This document shows, in pieces, positions 23,404 to 35,390 of a stretch of DNA of 64,000 nucleotides (position 1 is its first letter; each line of letters opens with the position of its first letter). Where the stretch lies: assembly GCF_907164915.1 (NCBI RefSeq), contig NW_025919491.1:1-64000 (forward strand), given 5' to 3'. The notes beneath the pieces were generated by a model, which saw only the letters and a program-made list of their open reading frames with translations, made no database searches and was not told where the DNA came from. Both the position numbers and the translations under genes were made by a program. The DNA comes from Impatiens glandulifera (taxonomy: Eukaryota > Streptophyta > Magnoliopsida > Ericales > Balsaminaceae).

Positions 23404-25949
23404 CTATTCCGAGTCCGAGAAGTCATAGCAGGCTATCAGATTCTTGTTCCGCGTTTTCTTCGCTGGTTGCGGTTGACTAGCCGGTTCGGAGACTCGTTGT
23501 TTTGTGGACTGCCGATGTAGGTGCACTTCAGCTTCTTCTTCGATGTAAGTGGCCTGATCCGGCATGCTCTCGATAACCGTGTCAGTTACCACATTCAGCA
23601 GGTCGGCCACTTGAGTTTTCTTCGAAGGTTCTCTTTTCCGTTTCGCCGGTATCGAAGAAGCAGTGGTTTCCTTCTTCTTTTTGTTAGCGGTTGCATAGCC
23701 TTCTAGCCTCTGACTTTCCCTTTCCAACCGAGCAGCATCCTTCGCAGCTTGAGCGACTGCCTTCTTTGCAAGTCCCGGGAACTTAGCTTCTGCTCTTCGA
23801 ATTCGCTCGGCCTCTTCTTCCTCGGTAATTTGCGATGGTCGCGGTGCCTCCTTCTCTTTTCTTGCTTCATCGTCCAGCGCATCCTGAACCTTCTTAGCCG
23901 CTCGGGCATCAGCCTCTACAGCCGCGGCATCCGCATTCATCTTGGCTTGGAGCAGTTCGGCAACTTGTGCGGAAAGCGCCTTGAGTTTGTCCTCGAGACC
24001 AGCATTCTTCTTCTCAAGTTCGGATACCCGTCCGAGTGTTGTGCCGACCAGGTCATCAGCAATCGTTGTCAATCGTTGATCGGTCTCTCTTTCAAGTCGG
24101 TCAAAGTTCTTTTCTATCTCGGAAGTCTTATCTTCCAAAATCACGGTTCGCCTAAGATGTTTGCTGTGCAGAACCGCTTTTTCCCGTTGATCTTCGTCGA
24201 TTTCTGAGAACCGTTCTTCTGTTCTTTCCAAGAGTTGTCTTGTAGTGTTGGCGAACTTGAGTGCCGAGCAGACGGTTCTTTAGAATTTCTCCTTCAAAAG
24301 AAAAACCTCGGAGTCTTCAAACTCTTGAAAACGGTTCTCAACCCATTCTTTTGTGACGGCCGGTTCTGAGACTTCCGGTTCAGAGCTTTCCGGTTGTTTG
24401 AGTGGAGATTGCCCGGTGAGAGGAGGGTCCGTCCTTTCATCGGAATCCTCTGTTGCCAGATTCTCCCTTGGAGGTGTCGGACAGTGAGCCGGATTCGTAT
24501 CGATCCGGGGAGCTGTATAGACCGGTATTTCCCTTTGACCGTACATTGCCTCCAGCCGGTCAATTTCTTGAATAAGGTCTCCTTTGGCTTTTTCGAGCCA
24601 TTCCAACACCAGCGGTGTTAAGGTGTCCCCCAATCCCACCTCTTCGAACTTCGCCGTAATCTTCCGGATGCGTATGATTAGCTTCCGTAGGTGTGCTCGC
24701 GGTTTTAAGAGGTAGGTTCGTTTAGTACCTCTTCAACGGTATCAGATTTAGTGAGATCCATGACCACGTCCTCCACTTCCTTCAGTCTTTGGAAGCATTC
24801 CTCGTCGGTGTAGCCCGATAGGATGTGCCTATACCGTTTACCGAACCGGTGCTCGTGCCATTCCTGGTAAATTTCCTCAATGTTACCGGCTCGCTTTTCA
24901 GTGACTTTTTGGAGTTTGAGCGCTATCCTATCGGCCTCTGCCTCTTCGTTCTCCTCCTCCTCATTGTCACCGTTTCCTTTACTGGCTTCTTCACTGCCTT
25001 CGGTGGTCTCAGGGTTTGCGTCAGGACAGGCATTATCGGGACTTTGGCCCGAATGCTCTTCTTCGTTGCCCGATCTTTCGTCATTGGTCTTTTCTGATTC
25101 GGATCTTTCAGAGCTGGAGGCCGACTCTTCATCCTCCGTTGGCCTTTTCTCTTTTCCTTTGCTCTCGGCCTTTTCTTTCGCCGGGGCCGCTTTCTTGTCG
25201 ACTTTCTTCTTACGGCCACCTTTGTAACCGGGGGCCGGCTGCTTCCTTTCCACGAATTGTTTGGACCGTATTAGGCTTCTTGAGGAGATGGTGACGCCGT
25301 GACCGATGTTGAGATTATGGTGAAGGAAAATCTTACCTAGAGGAACGACGTATCCCCATGACCGGTTTGAGTCCGGTTTCACCATTTCCATTAAGTTGTG
25401 GAACACTGCCTTTGCACAGTTAACCTTTGTTCCCTCTATCAGGCCGACCAGCATCCTGATTTTGTCCTTGGTTAGGCTGCTGTAGTTTCCTCCCCTTGCT
25501 AGAATCGCCTTTGCGAAGATATCACAAATTGGAATATACTCCGGTTTCAACGTTGATTTGCTACCAGATACTTTTATCGGCTCCTTAGTCGCCGAGAGTA
25601 TCTGGCAAGCTGCCTCAAAAGTCTTAATCTCTATGTCTGCCGTTGCATCCTGGCCGGCAGTTGGAAGGCGCAGACTTTCCGCCACCGATTCCTCGGTGAG
25701 CTCTATTTCAGTACCGCATACAGTTGCGGTGATCTTATTGTCAGAGATGGTTGCGGTATTGAAAAATTCCGTAACCGCATCCTTATATAGAACATCCTTA
25801 TATAGAACATGAGGACCGCCAAGAAAGTATTCCAGACCGGCTTTGGCTACCCGGTCAATAACGTCCTTTGCCGCAGACGTGCCTTTCTGTCGGATTTCCT
25901 CGAAATCCACCTGATTCAAGTGCTTAAACAAGGCCGAATCGCGCCCCAT
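23404..25949 (-). pseudogene. C1 ORF-c/d, broken
   Basis: Three blocks: 24705-25949 (N-terminal accessory domain starting MGRDSALFKHLNQVDF, then lysine-rich and acidic low complexity), 24280-24639 (middle, EIDRLEAMYG and VYTAPRID) and 23404-24279 (coiled-coil-like alanine/glutamate-rich C-terminus ending YDFSDSE). A one-base frameshift near 24700 separates the first two, and a TAA at 24280-24282 the last two. C2 has a different stop a few codons later, so the ancestor was one open frame of roughly 900 codons. The N-terminal domain shares TGLEYFL and EFFNTA motifs with ORF-a and ORF-b. Function unknown; no signal peptide or membrane segment is seen. Confidence 0.8.
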
Positions 25950-26056
25950 CTTAGAGAGTTTGAGAAAGTTTGAGGAATAACCGCTTCAGAGAGTTTGAGA
26001 TCTTAGAGAGAGAAAGTAGTTTCGCGTGAGAATGAAATAGAATGGCCGAGAGTCCC

Positions 26057-26164
26057 TTTTATAGGTGCGGTTTGGAAGCCCAACCGTCCCATCAACATTG
26101 GGCGGGAGTTTTCCCTCCAAGTTGAAAGGGTGGCAAACCATGGGCGGGAGTTTTGGGCGGGAAA
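26057..26164 (-). promoter_or_regulatory. C1 ORF-c promoter: TATA box and E2F-like sites
   Basis: On minus, CCTATAAAA at 26057-26065 lies about 110 bp before the ORF-c ATG (25949). Upstream are TTTCCCGCC (26156-26164) and two near-matches CTCCCGCC (26101-26108 and 26143-26150). TTTCCCGCC fits the E2F consensus TTTSSCGC. The same layout precedes ORF-c in C2. Confidence 0.55.
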
Positions 26165-26384
26165 TTTCCCTCCAAAAGTTTTGCTTTCTCCATTGATGAC
26201 GCAACCCTCTTTTAAGACCGATTGATGCACCGGTTTTCTAGAGTTAACCGGTTATTTTTAGTAAGCAGAGTTTTGCAAACTTTTGATTTTAAGCGATTTT
26301 ATGTGACCGGATAAGGGCGCGGTGATAATTTGAAGATGTTAACCGGTTACTTAGATAGATATTTAAGGTATTAAGAAGACCCGG
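26165..26384 (-). other. C1 spacer between ORF-b and the ORF-c promoter
   Basis: Non-coding spacer with AACCGG words; no further feature recognised. Confidence 0.4.
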
Positions 26385-27173
26385 TCATTTAAACTGAAAT
26401 GAGATTTTATTCAAGAGACAATACAGAAAAAGAACTGAAAGATAGTTCGATGCGAAAATAGGCATTTCAGAAGTGAAAATCATTTTGGAGAACTTTTCTT
26501 CCACCGTATCCACATCAAGGATGTTTGAGGGGGATGCCGGTGTACCCGGTCCAAACTCTGGCCGGTATTTGAGAATCAGCTTACTTATGTGAGTTGCATA
26601 GCCGAGACCTTTCTTGGTCAGCACCATGTTCTTCAGGTTTTGAAAGATGACCGCTGACCAATTGATGGTCATTTTGCTGAAGATATGGGTCATCATGTTG
26701 TAGGTATTCTTTGAGTACCGCTGATTTGGGGACTGACAGAGAATTGACCGTGTCACAATCTCAAGAAGGAGTTGAGCATTACGACCGAGGCGGGTTTTTA
26801 ACCCATAGTTTTCCACTGGATCAAGAGTTCCAAAGAAGAGTAGTGCATAATAGAATGCATCAATTCCCTCCAGAGTTGGGAAATCAGAGAACCCTTCCGT
26901 GGATAGGTTGAGTAGGGAGGCAAATTCGGCTTCATCAAGCCAGAAGGTGTGGTCCCTTACCGTAGAGACAATGTAGTTGCCCCTGATGCAGGCACTTCTG
27001 AAGAATGTTTTGACTTCCTCAATCAATATGGGACCGGATTCTTCGAGGAAGGTTCGAAGGCCGGTATCAATAAGGGATTCAAACATGGTTTTCTTTGAAT
27101 GATTTCCGTCCCATTCTTCCATACAAGAGTTGAAATCGACACTCAAAAAGTTTCCTAGGGTTCTACTCGGCAT
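26385..27173 (-). CDS. C1 ORF-b, accessory protein of the TGL-FL / LPxEG family
   Basis: 262 codons without an internal stop, starting MPSRTLGNFLSVDF. Motifs in order: DTGLRTFL (about residue 37), FASLLNLSTEGFSDF (about 87), RSILCQ (about 142), TYNMMTHIF and INWSAVIF (about 156-176), and FGPGTPASPSNIL (about 210). It aligns over its whole length with C2 ORF-b (235 aa). The last 25 residues or so are extra because the C2 stop position is lost. No known domain that I can name, no signal peptide and no membrane segment. It has its own TATA box upstream at 27249. Whether it is expressed is unknown. Confidence 0.7.
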   Translation of the reverse strand: MPSRTLGNFLSVDFNSCMEEWDGNHSKKTMFESLIDTGLRTFLEESGPILIEEVKTFFRSACIRGNYIVSTVRDHTFWLDEAEFASLLNLSTEGFSDFPTLEGIDAFYYALLFFGTLDPVENYGLKTRLGRNAQLLLEIVTRSILCQSPNQRYSKNTYNMMTHIFSKMTINWSAVIFQNLKNMVLTKKGLGYATHISKLILKYRPEFGPGTPASPSNILDVDTVEEKFSKMIFTSEMPIFASNYLSVLFLYCLLNKISFQFK

Positions 27174-27248
27174 GTTTCTAAACTTTGATAGTAGAGAGAG
27201 AGAGAGTTTATGATTCGAGGTGTGTTGATTTCATGAGAAAAGCTCTCC

Positions 27249-27276
27249 TTTTATAGAGCCGGTTTTGGAGGGAAAA
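27249..27276 (-). promoter_or_regulatory. C1 ORF-b promoter: TATA box with CCCTCCAAAA motif
   Basis: On minus, TATAAAA (27249-27255) is 76-82 bp before the ATG, and TTTTCCCTCCAAAACC lies just upstream. C2 has TTTTCCCTCCAAAA and TATATAAG at the same place. Confidence 0.55.
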
Positions 27277-27609
27277 TGTTTGCATTGAAAGACAGTTTTG
27301 TCTCCTTAGAAAAGGTCATTGGGAAGAGTGTACTTTTTGACTATTTTCGGTTCTCGAGGTAGGTATTAGTTGAGAAGGAACCAAGTTAGTTGGGTATTGA
27401 TTACTTGTGTTAGTTGGGAGTTACCTCATTAATTAAAAATCCCATTTTCATTAATGCACTAACATAATGAAGAGTAATCAGAAGAGACCGAGGGAATCAT
27501 AGATAAAAACCGATGACAAACAAAAGAAAAGCCGAAGTGATCATAATGATGTTGGATAAAGATACACCCGGTACATGCAGCAAAACGACCGGGTGCAGGA
27601 AGGAGTGAC
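27277..27609 (-). other. C1 spacer between ORF-a and the ORF-b promoter
   Basis: Non-coding; corresponds to the 48063-48420 spacer of C2. No other feature seen. Confidence 0.4.
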
Positions 27610-28371
27610 TCAGTGTGCGTGGGAGTTGACGACACCGGAAGGGTTGTTACGGCGGTTCCTTCTCCTCCAAGCCCTCTCAAACCGCTCATAGAAAGAGTCG
27701 GTTATCTCTTTGGTCAGCACTTAGGCTTGGTTCAGACCTTCTCCGGGACAGGTCGGAACACCAAGCTCCACAAGAAGGCAGCTTAGTTGGGGGATGAGGC
27801 CGATTGATCGGATACCAACCATCCAGATGAGGACGTCAAACAGCACCCTGGACCAGTTCACCGGTGTACCGGTGATTATAGCCGCCATCATGTTGAAGGT
27901 CGAGTTGCAGTAGGTATTTGTGACATCTCTCCCGAAGATGCTCCTACCGATCACATCATTGAGAAGCTGATATTCAGCTCTCAAGTGTGATTTTGTACCG
28001 TGATCTTCAATCGGTTCGTCAGACCGTGCGAGGGTGAGGAAGATCTTGGCCTTTATGTTGGCCGTGACATCGAGATCTGTCAACCCTTGCTTTGGTAGGC
28101 TAAAGCACCGTGCAAAGTCTCTTTCGGTGAAATCAAAGACGATACCTCCCACTTTAGATTGGATGTGAGTTTCAAAGTGGGGGGTCCCCCTGAATACCCT
28201 GGTGTGATAGAAAAACTCTAGTATTGATTCAGGATAAATGGTTTGTTTGTCATCCAGGAAGTACCGAAGACCGGTATCTTCCAGGGATTTGATCATCTTA
28301 TACACCTCATAGTGCTCTGTGCTTGAACAGGATTGAAAATCAACCTGAAGGATGTTGGGGAACTGAGACAT
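27610..28371 (-). pseudogene. C1 ORF-a, interrupted by one nonsense codon
   Basis: Starts MSQFPNILQVDF at 28371 and follows C2 ORF-a closely: EDTGLRYFLDD, FARCFSLPKQG, RSIFGRDVTNTYC, FNMMAAIITGTPVNW and LVELGVPTCPGE. A TAA at about 27721 replaces the glutamine codon that follows NQA in C2. Beyond it the frame stays open to a TGA at 27610-27612 (TDSFYERFERAWRRR region), so a single base change separates it from an intact gene. Strong residue conservation between C1 and C2 suggests the protein was under selection. Confidence 0.75.
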
Positions 28372-28466
28372 TTTTGCCTTAGTGAGAGAATGATCTTTTG
28401 TCTTGTGAGTGTTTTTGGTGAATGTTCGCTTCACTTAAATACTAATTTGGGGAATATCCTATTGTC

Positions 28467-28602
28467 CAGGTATTTCATGAGATGATATCTATTAACTGCA
28501 GGATAAGAGGTATTGCATGAAATAGGTATGTTTACAGGTATTTCATGAGATGATATCTATTAACTGCAGGATAAGAGGTATTGCATGAAATAGGTATGTT
28601 TG
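28467..28602 (-). repeat. 68-bp tandem duplication upstream of C1 ORF-a
   Basis: Two virtually identical 68-bp copies (start words AGGTATTTCATGAG at 28468 and 28536). C2 has only one equivalent segment near 47165-47230, so the duplication is private to C1. Confidence 0.85.
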
Positions 28603-28954
28603 AAGTATAGGGTGTTGGTCATAGACCTGGACTGTGAAAGATATCAACAGATCTTCACGTCTTTTTAGGTGCGACCAGTTTACATTGAAAGGGCAATGTT
28701 TCAGAACAGATATCTTTAAACACTAATAATTATTCCACTTCTGTTTGGAATTCAAATAATCTAGGATAACCTGCTTCCAAACCGGTCAGTCATCAGTTGT
28801 TTATCCCGATGCGGTTATTTGGTGCATGCACCAAGTAGCCGGTCGGTTTACTCTATCTGATGAGCTGGGCAGTTCTTCCATAGGTATCTTGAAAATTTGA
28901 AGTCCACCAGTTTAAGAGGAACTACCGGTTTTATCTGTCCGAACCGGTTTCCCT
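28603..28954 (-). other. C1 spacer between pol and ORF-a
   Basis: Non-coding; matches 46810-47160 of C2. No other feature seen. Confidence 0.4.
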
Positions 28955-31900
28955 TTAAGCATCCTTTGGAAGGATCTGACTAATGTCGGTTAAACCGAGA
29001 GTAAGTCTGAATTGAGAGAACTTAGCTTCCTGTAGAGGCTTCGTGAAGATATCGGCTACTTGTTGGTCAGTCGATACGTATTCCAGCGGATATGCTTCAG
29101 CGTGACATGTTCCCTGATGAAGTGGTGTCTTATGTCAATATGCTTGGTCCTAGAGTGGAGAACCGGATTGTAAGTTATTGCTATGGCACTCGTGTTGTCA
29201 CAGAAAATCGGAGACTCTTCGGCTGTGATGCCGAAGTCCTTCAGCTGTTGTTGGATCCAAAGTAACTGTGAACAGCAGCTTCCGGCCGCCAGATATTCAG
29301 CTTCTGCAGTGGATGTGGCCACCGATGTCTGTTACTTGCTATGCCATGAAACAAGCCGGTCACCTAAGAACTGACATGTTCCGCTGGTGCTTTTTCTGTC
29401 GATCTTACAGCCTGCATAGTCTGCATCTGAGTAACTCGTTAGATTAAAGGACGAGTCCTTTGGATACCAAAGACCGACATCAGGTGTGCCCTTTAGATAC
29501 TTCAGTATCCTCTTTGCCGCTGTGTAGTGGGATTGTTTTGGATTTGCTTGGAATGTTCCACACACACCGACTGCAAACAGAATGTCCGGTCTACTCGCTG
29601 TCAAGTATAGGAGAGAACCGATCATGCCCCGGTATGCAATCTGGTCTACTAATTGGCCCTCATCGTCCCTGTCCAATTTAATCGATGAGCTCATTGGAGT
29701 AGCCGCCGAGGAGCAAGTGTCCATCCGAACTTCTTTAGTAGCTCCTTGGTGTACTTAGGTTGGCTAATGAATGTTCCTTCTTTGAGTTGCTTAACCTGAA
29801 GACCTAGGAAGAAACTTAATTCTCCCATCATACTCATTTCAAACTTGTCAGTCATCATTTTTGAGAATTTATCGCATAGCTTAGGATCGGTGGAACCGAA
29901 AATGATATCATCTACATAGATTTGAACAAGTAGGATATGTTCCTTCTTTTCAAATTTAAACAACGTTTTATCCACCGAACCGATGGTGAAATCATGTTGT
30001 AATAGAAACGCGGTTAGTGTATCATACCAGGCTCTAGGTGCTTGCTTTAGACCGTATAAAGCTTTATTTAACCGGTATACATGGTTTGGAAATGCAGCGC
30101 TTTTGAAACCGGGTGGTTGTTCAACATACACTTCTTCACGTAGGTCACCGTTCAGAAATGCACTTTTAACATCCATTTGAAAAACCTTAAAGTTTTTGAA
30201 AGCAGCAAAGGCTAGAAAAATCCTAATGGCTTCAATCCTAGCTACAGGGGCAAATGATTCTTCAAAACCAATGCCTTCTTCCTGTTTGTAACCTTGAGCC
30301 ACTAATCTGGCTTTGTTCCTCGTGACCAAACCGTCCTCATTGAGTTTGTTTCTAAATACCCATCTTGTTCCAATGACCGATTGATCTTTCGGTCTAAGGA
30401 CTAGGTACCAGACTTTACTACTCTCGAACTGGTTTAGCTCTTCTTGCATTCCCAAGATCCAATCCGGATCTGACAATGCTTCATCTATTCTTTTCGGTTC
30501 AATCTGGGATATAAAAGTGGAATTAAAGTATCCTTCCAGAAGTTGACCCCTAGTTCGAACAGGTTCTGTAGGGTCGCCTATAATTTGCTCAGGAGGATGT
30601 TTACTGTTTCTTCTGAGGTTCAGTTCATGGATGTCTACCAAATTACCGTTTACTTGATCAAGGCTAGACATGTCAGTAGGCTGAACGAGATTGTCAGACC
30701 GACCGACTTCCTCGGATTGGACCGAAGTGTCAGCTTCCTGTTGTGGAACAACTTGATCCGGCTGGGTTTCAATATTACCCATTTGGTCATGGACAAACCG
30801 CCTGAAGACCGGAGTCTCATCTTCACAATCAGAATGGATATTATTATTTTCCAATCTGTTGTGTAGATCAAAGCATGATGCAGTATTACTTTCAACTGAT
30901 TCATCGAAAACAACGTGAATTGTTTCCTCCATGGTTGAGGTTCTATTATTATACACTCTATATGCCTTACTTACTGCTGAATAACCTAGCATGATCCCGG
31001 TATCGGTTTTTGCATCAAAAGCAGTGAGTTGGGTTTTACCATTTATATGTATATAACACTTACAACCGAAAATCTTGAGGTACTTAAGTTTGGGAACCCT
31101 GTTGAAATAAACCTCATAAGGTGTTTTGTTGTGAAACTTGTTTATTAAAGACCGTTTTTGTGTATAACATGCAGTGTTGATAGCCTCAGCCCAAAATTTC
31201 TAAGCAATGCCGGAATCGGCTATCATGGACCGTGCGGCTTCCTTGAGAGTCCGGTTTCTTCTCTCGGCCAGGCCATTTTGTTGAGGAGTCCTAGCACTAG
31301 ACAACTCGTGTCTAATGTCGGATTCGTCAAGATATGCGGTTAATGTACTATTGGTAAATTCGGTACCTCGATCACTTCGAATGCTATTAATGCGAGTTGA
31401 TTTTTCATTTTGTAGGCGGTTAAGGAGTGTAATCAGGTTTGATACGGTTTCACGTTTAGATGGTAGAAATATTACCCATGTAAATCTAGAATAATCATCA
31501 ATAACTACCATGGTGTAAAGCATACCTCCTAGGCTAACAACTTGAATCGGTCCAAATAAATCCATGTGAAGAAGATCTAAACATCGGCTAGATTGTATAT
31601 TTCCTTTACTCTTAAAGGTTGACCTAGTTTGTTTACCCATTTGACATGCTGAGCAGACCTTATCCTGATTAAATACTATATCAGGAATGCCTTCAACTAG
31701 CTTTTTACCGCGAATGTAGTTTAAAGTTTTCATGTTTAGATGGTTTAGTCTCTTATGGCACAACCAGGTTTGATCAGTCTTAGCTATCATGCATATAGGA
31801 TATTCTACTTTAGTTTTCCAGTCTACCTTGTAGATATTACCTATCCTATTTCCGGTTAGCAATACAATACCTTGAGAGTTCTTAACTAAGCATGCATGTT

Positions 31901-32174
31901 TAAGAAATTCTACCGTGTATCCAGCATCACACATCTAACTAATGCTAAGCAGGTTAAAACGTAGATTTTCAACTAAGAGTACATTATCAATGGTTAGGTT
32001 ACCATGGACAATCTTACCCTTGCACACAGTTCTACCTTTTGAATTGTCACCAAAAGTGATGAAAGCACCGGTTTCTATTCTGATATCGGTTAGCAAATTG
32101 CTGTTTCCGGTCATGTGCCTGGAGCAACCGCTGTCCAAGAACCATTCAGAGTTTCCTAGCCATTTCTTTGGATC
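28955..32174 (-). pseudogene. C1 pol (protease, integrase, RT, RNase H), broken
   Basis: On minus: protease [12 protein letters not shown] (about 32115), integrase zinc region and core (31200-31934; HMDLFGP, RSDRGTEF, AERRNR), RT (29691-30992; [10 protein letters not shown] and [10 protein letters not shown]) and RNase H (29056-29690; [21 protein letters not shown]). Two stops are CAG-to-TAG changes (after ISQ near 31932 and after GIA near 31197). Others are a one-base deletion near 29710, a TAA near 29329 and a frameshift near 29075. All domains are otherwise clear; the TAA at 28955-28957 corresponds to the C2 stop. Confidence 0.9.
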
Positions 32175-32256
32175 CTGCAAAATATACATATTTACAGCTT
32201 TTTGGTACCCACATTTACTTGGGTCCACATGCGATTAGTCCCTTGGGTATCCAAAC
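32175..32256 (-). other. C1 candidate 82-bp intron between gag and pol
   Basis: On minus the interval starts AAG|GTTTGG (32256) and ends TTTTGCAG|GATCC (32175). It contains the gag stop TAA. Both ends are in phase 0, so removal would fuse gag to pol in frame. The same 82-bp interval occurs in C2 and B2. Splicing is inferred. Confidence 0.45.
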
Positions 32257-34049
32257 CTTGACAAACCGGACAGTCTTCTTTGCTAGGGTTTTAACCGTCC
32301 TTTTGGCACTCGGTCTTGTGTATCTTGGTTTTTCTACGAAGGTATTAAATGGTGGTGATCTTCGGTGTGGTGAACTTTGGTTTGACCTTCGCGGTTCAGG
32401 AAAGGCTTTCATATATTTGAGGATTTCGGCTTTTCTTTTCACAGGGTCAAGCCACTTCTCAGAGTCGGTTGGACTAACATAGTCGTATTTTAGCTTTTCT
32501 TCCCTATAGTATGCGGTCAACTCTTCTTCAGCGGTTCAGGAGCTTTTAAGGAATCTTATAAGGGGAAGGTTACCTCTTGTAAACCTTACTTTCTCTACGG
32601 GTTTTCGGTCTTTGGAGCTATCCTCCGTGTATCCTAGGCCAGATTTTCAAGAGGATGTCTGTAATGACTACACATTTTCTTTACTCTATCACTAGATCTC
32701 TTATATGCAGCCATCTTATATTGAAGTCGGGCATTTTCTTCCTCGGTTAATTCTCTAGTCGGTTCACTAGACTGTTCGGTCTGAGGATCTAACTCGGTTT
32801 CTAAGATAGGGGTGTCATCAGGTTTTACGACCTCCGGTTCGGTTATAATAGGTACCTCTGGTTCTGTCGGAATGGGTACTATGTGATCGGTTCTAATGTT
32901 GAGGTGCTTAGGTAGCATGGCTAGTAGGTTCCTATACTCTTCTACCATGTCATTCAGTGCATTATATAACTCATCTTTAGTAAATTCTTCACAAGGAGAG
33001 TCGAATACCTGTTCCTCGTTTTCCATGAGACATGTGAGTTCATCATCACTGTCACTGTGAGCCCATAAGCTTCCTCCATCATCGGCTATCAGTGCTTTCA
33101 GTACCTCACTTCCTTCACCGGTTTGTTGATAATTATTTCGGTTATTTTGGTAATCCGGTTTCTGGGTATCCCTCCTCGGTTTCCTGCATTCCCACTTAAA
33201 ATGTCCCAAACAGTTGCAGTTATAACACCTTACATTGGATTTATCACCATAGTAGTTGTTTGTCGCTTGGCTTCTTTTCATGAACCTTCCAAACTTCTGT
33301 GCAAGCATCACCATGGCATCCTCGGTGAACTGTTCGGCGTTTCTCATCGGTACAGGTGCAGGGGCCGGTGCAGGGGCAGGTGCAAGTGCAACCGGTTCTG
33401 TAGATGTGATTAGTGCTCTGCTTGATGTTGAGGCCGAGACTTCTTCTTCAGTCCTAGATCTCATTTCGAACTCATATGCCTTAAGATCTTCGAATACATC
33501 GTATAGTTTCATCTTACGTAGTCTCTTTGATTCCCTCATTACCATTGTTTTTATGTCCCAAGCACTTGGAAGAGATCTCAAAGCTTTCATAATGACCTCT
33601 TTGTTGTCATACCTCTTGCACAGAGTTGCTAGCTCATCTAACACACCAGTGAACCGATCACTATACTCCTTCATAGTTTCTCCCGGTTTCATTTTGATGC
33701 TTTCAAACTTCTGTGTAGCCACCATTATCTTGTTTTCTTTTGTTTTTTCATTTCCCTCAAAGATCTGGATAACCGTGTTCCATGTCTCCTTCGCGGTTTT
33801 GCAGTCTCTGATCTTGCAGTATGTGTTTCTGTCCACACTGTTGGAGATCCGGTTTCTAGCATGATTATCCAGGTTGTTTCTTCTCCTATCTTCAGCCGTC
33901 CATTCCTTTCTGTCCTTATCAATGATTATCGGTCCTTCGGTCAGAATGGACTCCATTTCATCATCCAAGGTGATTAAGTGCAGGTGCATGCGTGCCTTCC
34001 AGTTGGCAAAGTCATCACCTTCTAGCATTGGAGGCATATCCTGAAACAT
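32257..34049 (-). pseudogene. C1 gag
   Basis: Intact for 471 codons (32634-34049) from MFQDMPPMLEGDDF: copia gag core (NNLDNHARN, ETWNTVIQIFEG, YSDRFTGVLDEL, LRSLPSAWDIKT), an APAPAP linker, and an intact CX2CX4HX4C knuckle CYNCNCLGHFKWEC at about 33190-33231. The frame then stops early (PLENLA) because of a small frameshift near 32650. The remaining C-terminus (KVWIPKGLIACGPK) follows in 32257-32530 in another frame. The knuckle histidine, lost in C2, is kept here. Confidence 0.85.
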
Positions 34050-34073
34050 GCTTGCTTGAGTATTGAAACTAAC

Positions 34074-34086
34074 TGCTCTGATACCA
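34074..34086 (-). other. C1 primer binding site
   Basis: Minus-strand TGGTATCAGAGCA, complementary to initiator tRNA-Met, two bases from the 5' LTR. Confidence 0.92.
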
Positions 34087-34088
34087 AT

Positions 34089-35390
34089 TGTTAGGATCTA
34101 GGTAGCCGCTGGAGGACCGGGGGTTGGACCGGTTAGCGGTTCTCACTCGAAGGGTGGTGGTTAATCCGGTTAGAGATTAACACCGGGGTTTCAATACTAC
34201 ACAACCTGTCACAAACCCTTGAACTAGGTTCAAGCGCGGAAGAGGTTTGCTTTCAGGTTGAAGCGGCACACTTGTATGATAGGCAGAATCGGTTTTAGAT
34301 GATGGAGGTTTGAGATTTGATGGGTCGGTTTCGGTAATCTGGAAATTCGGCTTGGATAAAGTTAAGTCGGTTATAGCGGTACGGATCGGTTAGATAATGA
34401 AACCGGCAGACAGTAAATAACAATACAGATTTTATGGATGTTCGGAGATAAGACTCCTACGTCACCCCTTCCTCTCGAAACCGCGAGAAGGATATTCACT
34501 AAGGAATACAAGTACAATCTGATCGAGTCTTATTTCCTGCTCGATAACACTCTTACAATTTACACCGAAATTGTAAAACACACTCTTTTAACTTTAGCAC
34601 TTAGGCTTTCTTGAACAACACAGTCTTATCACTTGTAGAATAAATGCTCTAAGAATTTCTCACTTGTCTCACTGTATGTTGCTTGTCCCACCTTTATTCT
34701 TCTTCAACTGCCCCTTTTATAGGTGAAATATGCCAACGGTCATATTTCACTTCCTTGAATCTGATTGGCTGAGCAGAGGTGCAGAGGTTCAGTGATTTCA
34801 GTGATTCAGAGCCTGCGGTCATCTTTTCAGACCTGGCGGTCAACCTCAGACCTGGCGGTCTGTTCTTCCGGTGTGTAAGACAAACCAGCTAGGTTTGTCT
34901 TTTATTCAATGTAGGCATTGTCTGTTAGACAGTTGTCTGTACTTAGAAGATCTCCTTTCTGACTTATCCTGAAGTAGAAAGATCCTATAGGACTGTTTTT
35001 CTGCAGCCTGCAAACTTTCCTCAGACTTGTATGAATACGGAAGTGTTCAGTCTGTTCCTTTGGTATCATTCTCAACAGATACCCGAATTGTCTTCTTGTA
35101 CTGGTCGGTCATTCGACTTAACCGGATGGCTTCCGGTACGAGTGATGTAACCGGACTTCTTCCGGTTATTCCTCTGTCTTGTGGCTGATGGGTTGTTTGA
35201 TGATTCCGATATTAAGCTTTGGCCGATCCTTTCTTTGTGCGGTCATCTTCTAAGTATTCTTGGTCGGTTTATAGCTTGACCGGCTAGTTTTCTTAGCCGG
35301 TTCTTTTGTTTCTCCGGTCTGGTTCCTTGTTCCTGCATGGAAGATTTATTTAAGTTAGGTTTATTTGAACCGGTCTAATTTTATCTAACA
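34089..35390 (-). repeat. C1 5' LTR (1302 bp)
   Basis: On minus it starts TGTTAGATAAAATTAG at 35390 and ends GATCCTAACA at 34089. It has CCTATAAAAGG near 34715 and the GACGTAGGAGTC block near 34450. It is homologous to the C2 LTRs and to the solo LTR at 57195. Confidence 0.92.

Larger units (their letters stand above)
21783..35390 (-). mobile_element. Complete copia element C1 with three accessory genes, inactive
   Basis: The 13,608-bp element lies on minus: 5' LTR 34089-35390, primer site 34074-34086, gag, pol, ORF-a, ORF-b, ORF-c/d, polypurine tract and 3' LTR 21783-23061. AAGAG at 21778-21782 and 35391-35395 is a perfect target duplication. Gene order is the same as in C2. LTRs differ by substitutions and at least two rearranged patches (near 22160 and 22650), so it is older than C2. 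Pol and several accessory genes carry nonsense or frameshift mutations. Confidence 0.94.

Noticed and set aside
24825..25294. Plus-strand open frames rich in serine and leucine
   Set aside because: Antisense readings of the low-complexity acidic/lysine region of C1 ORF-c.
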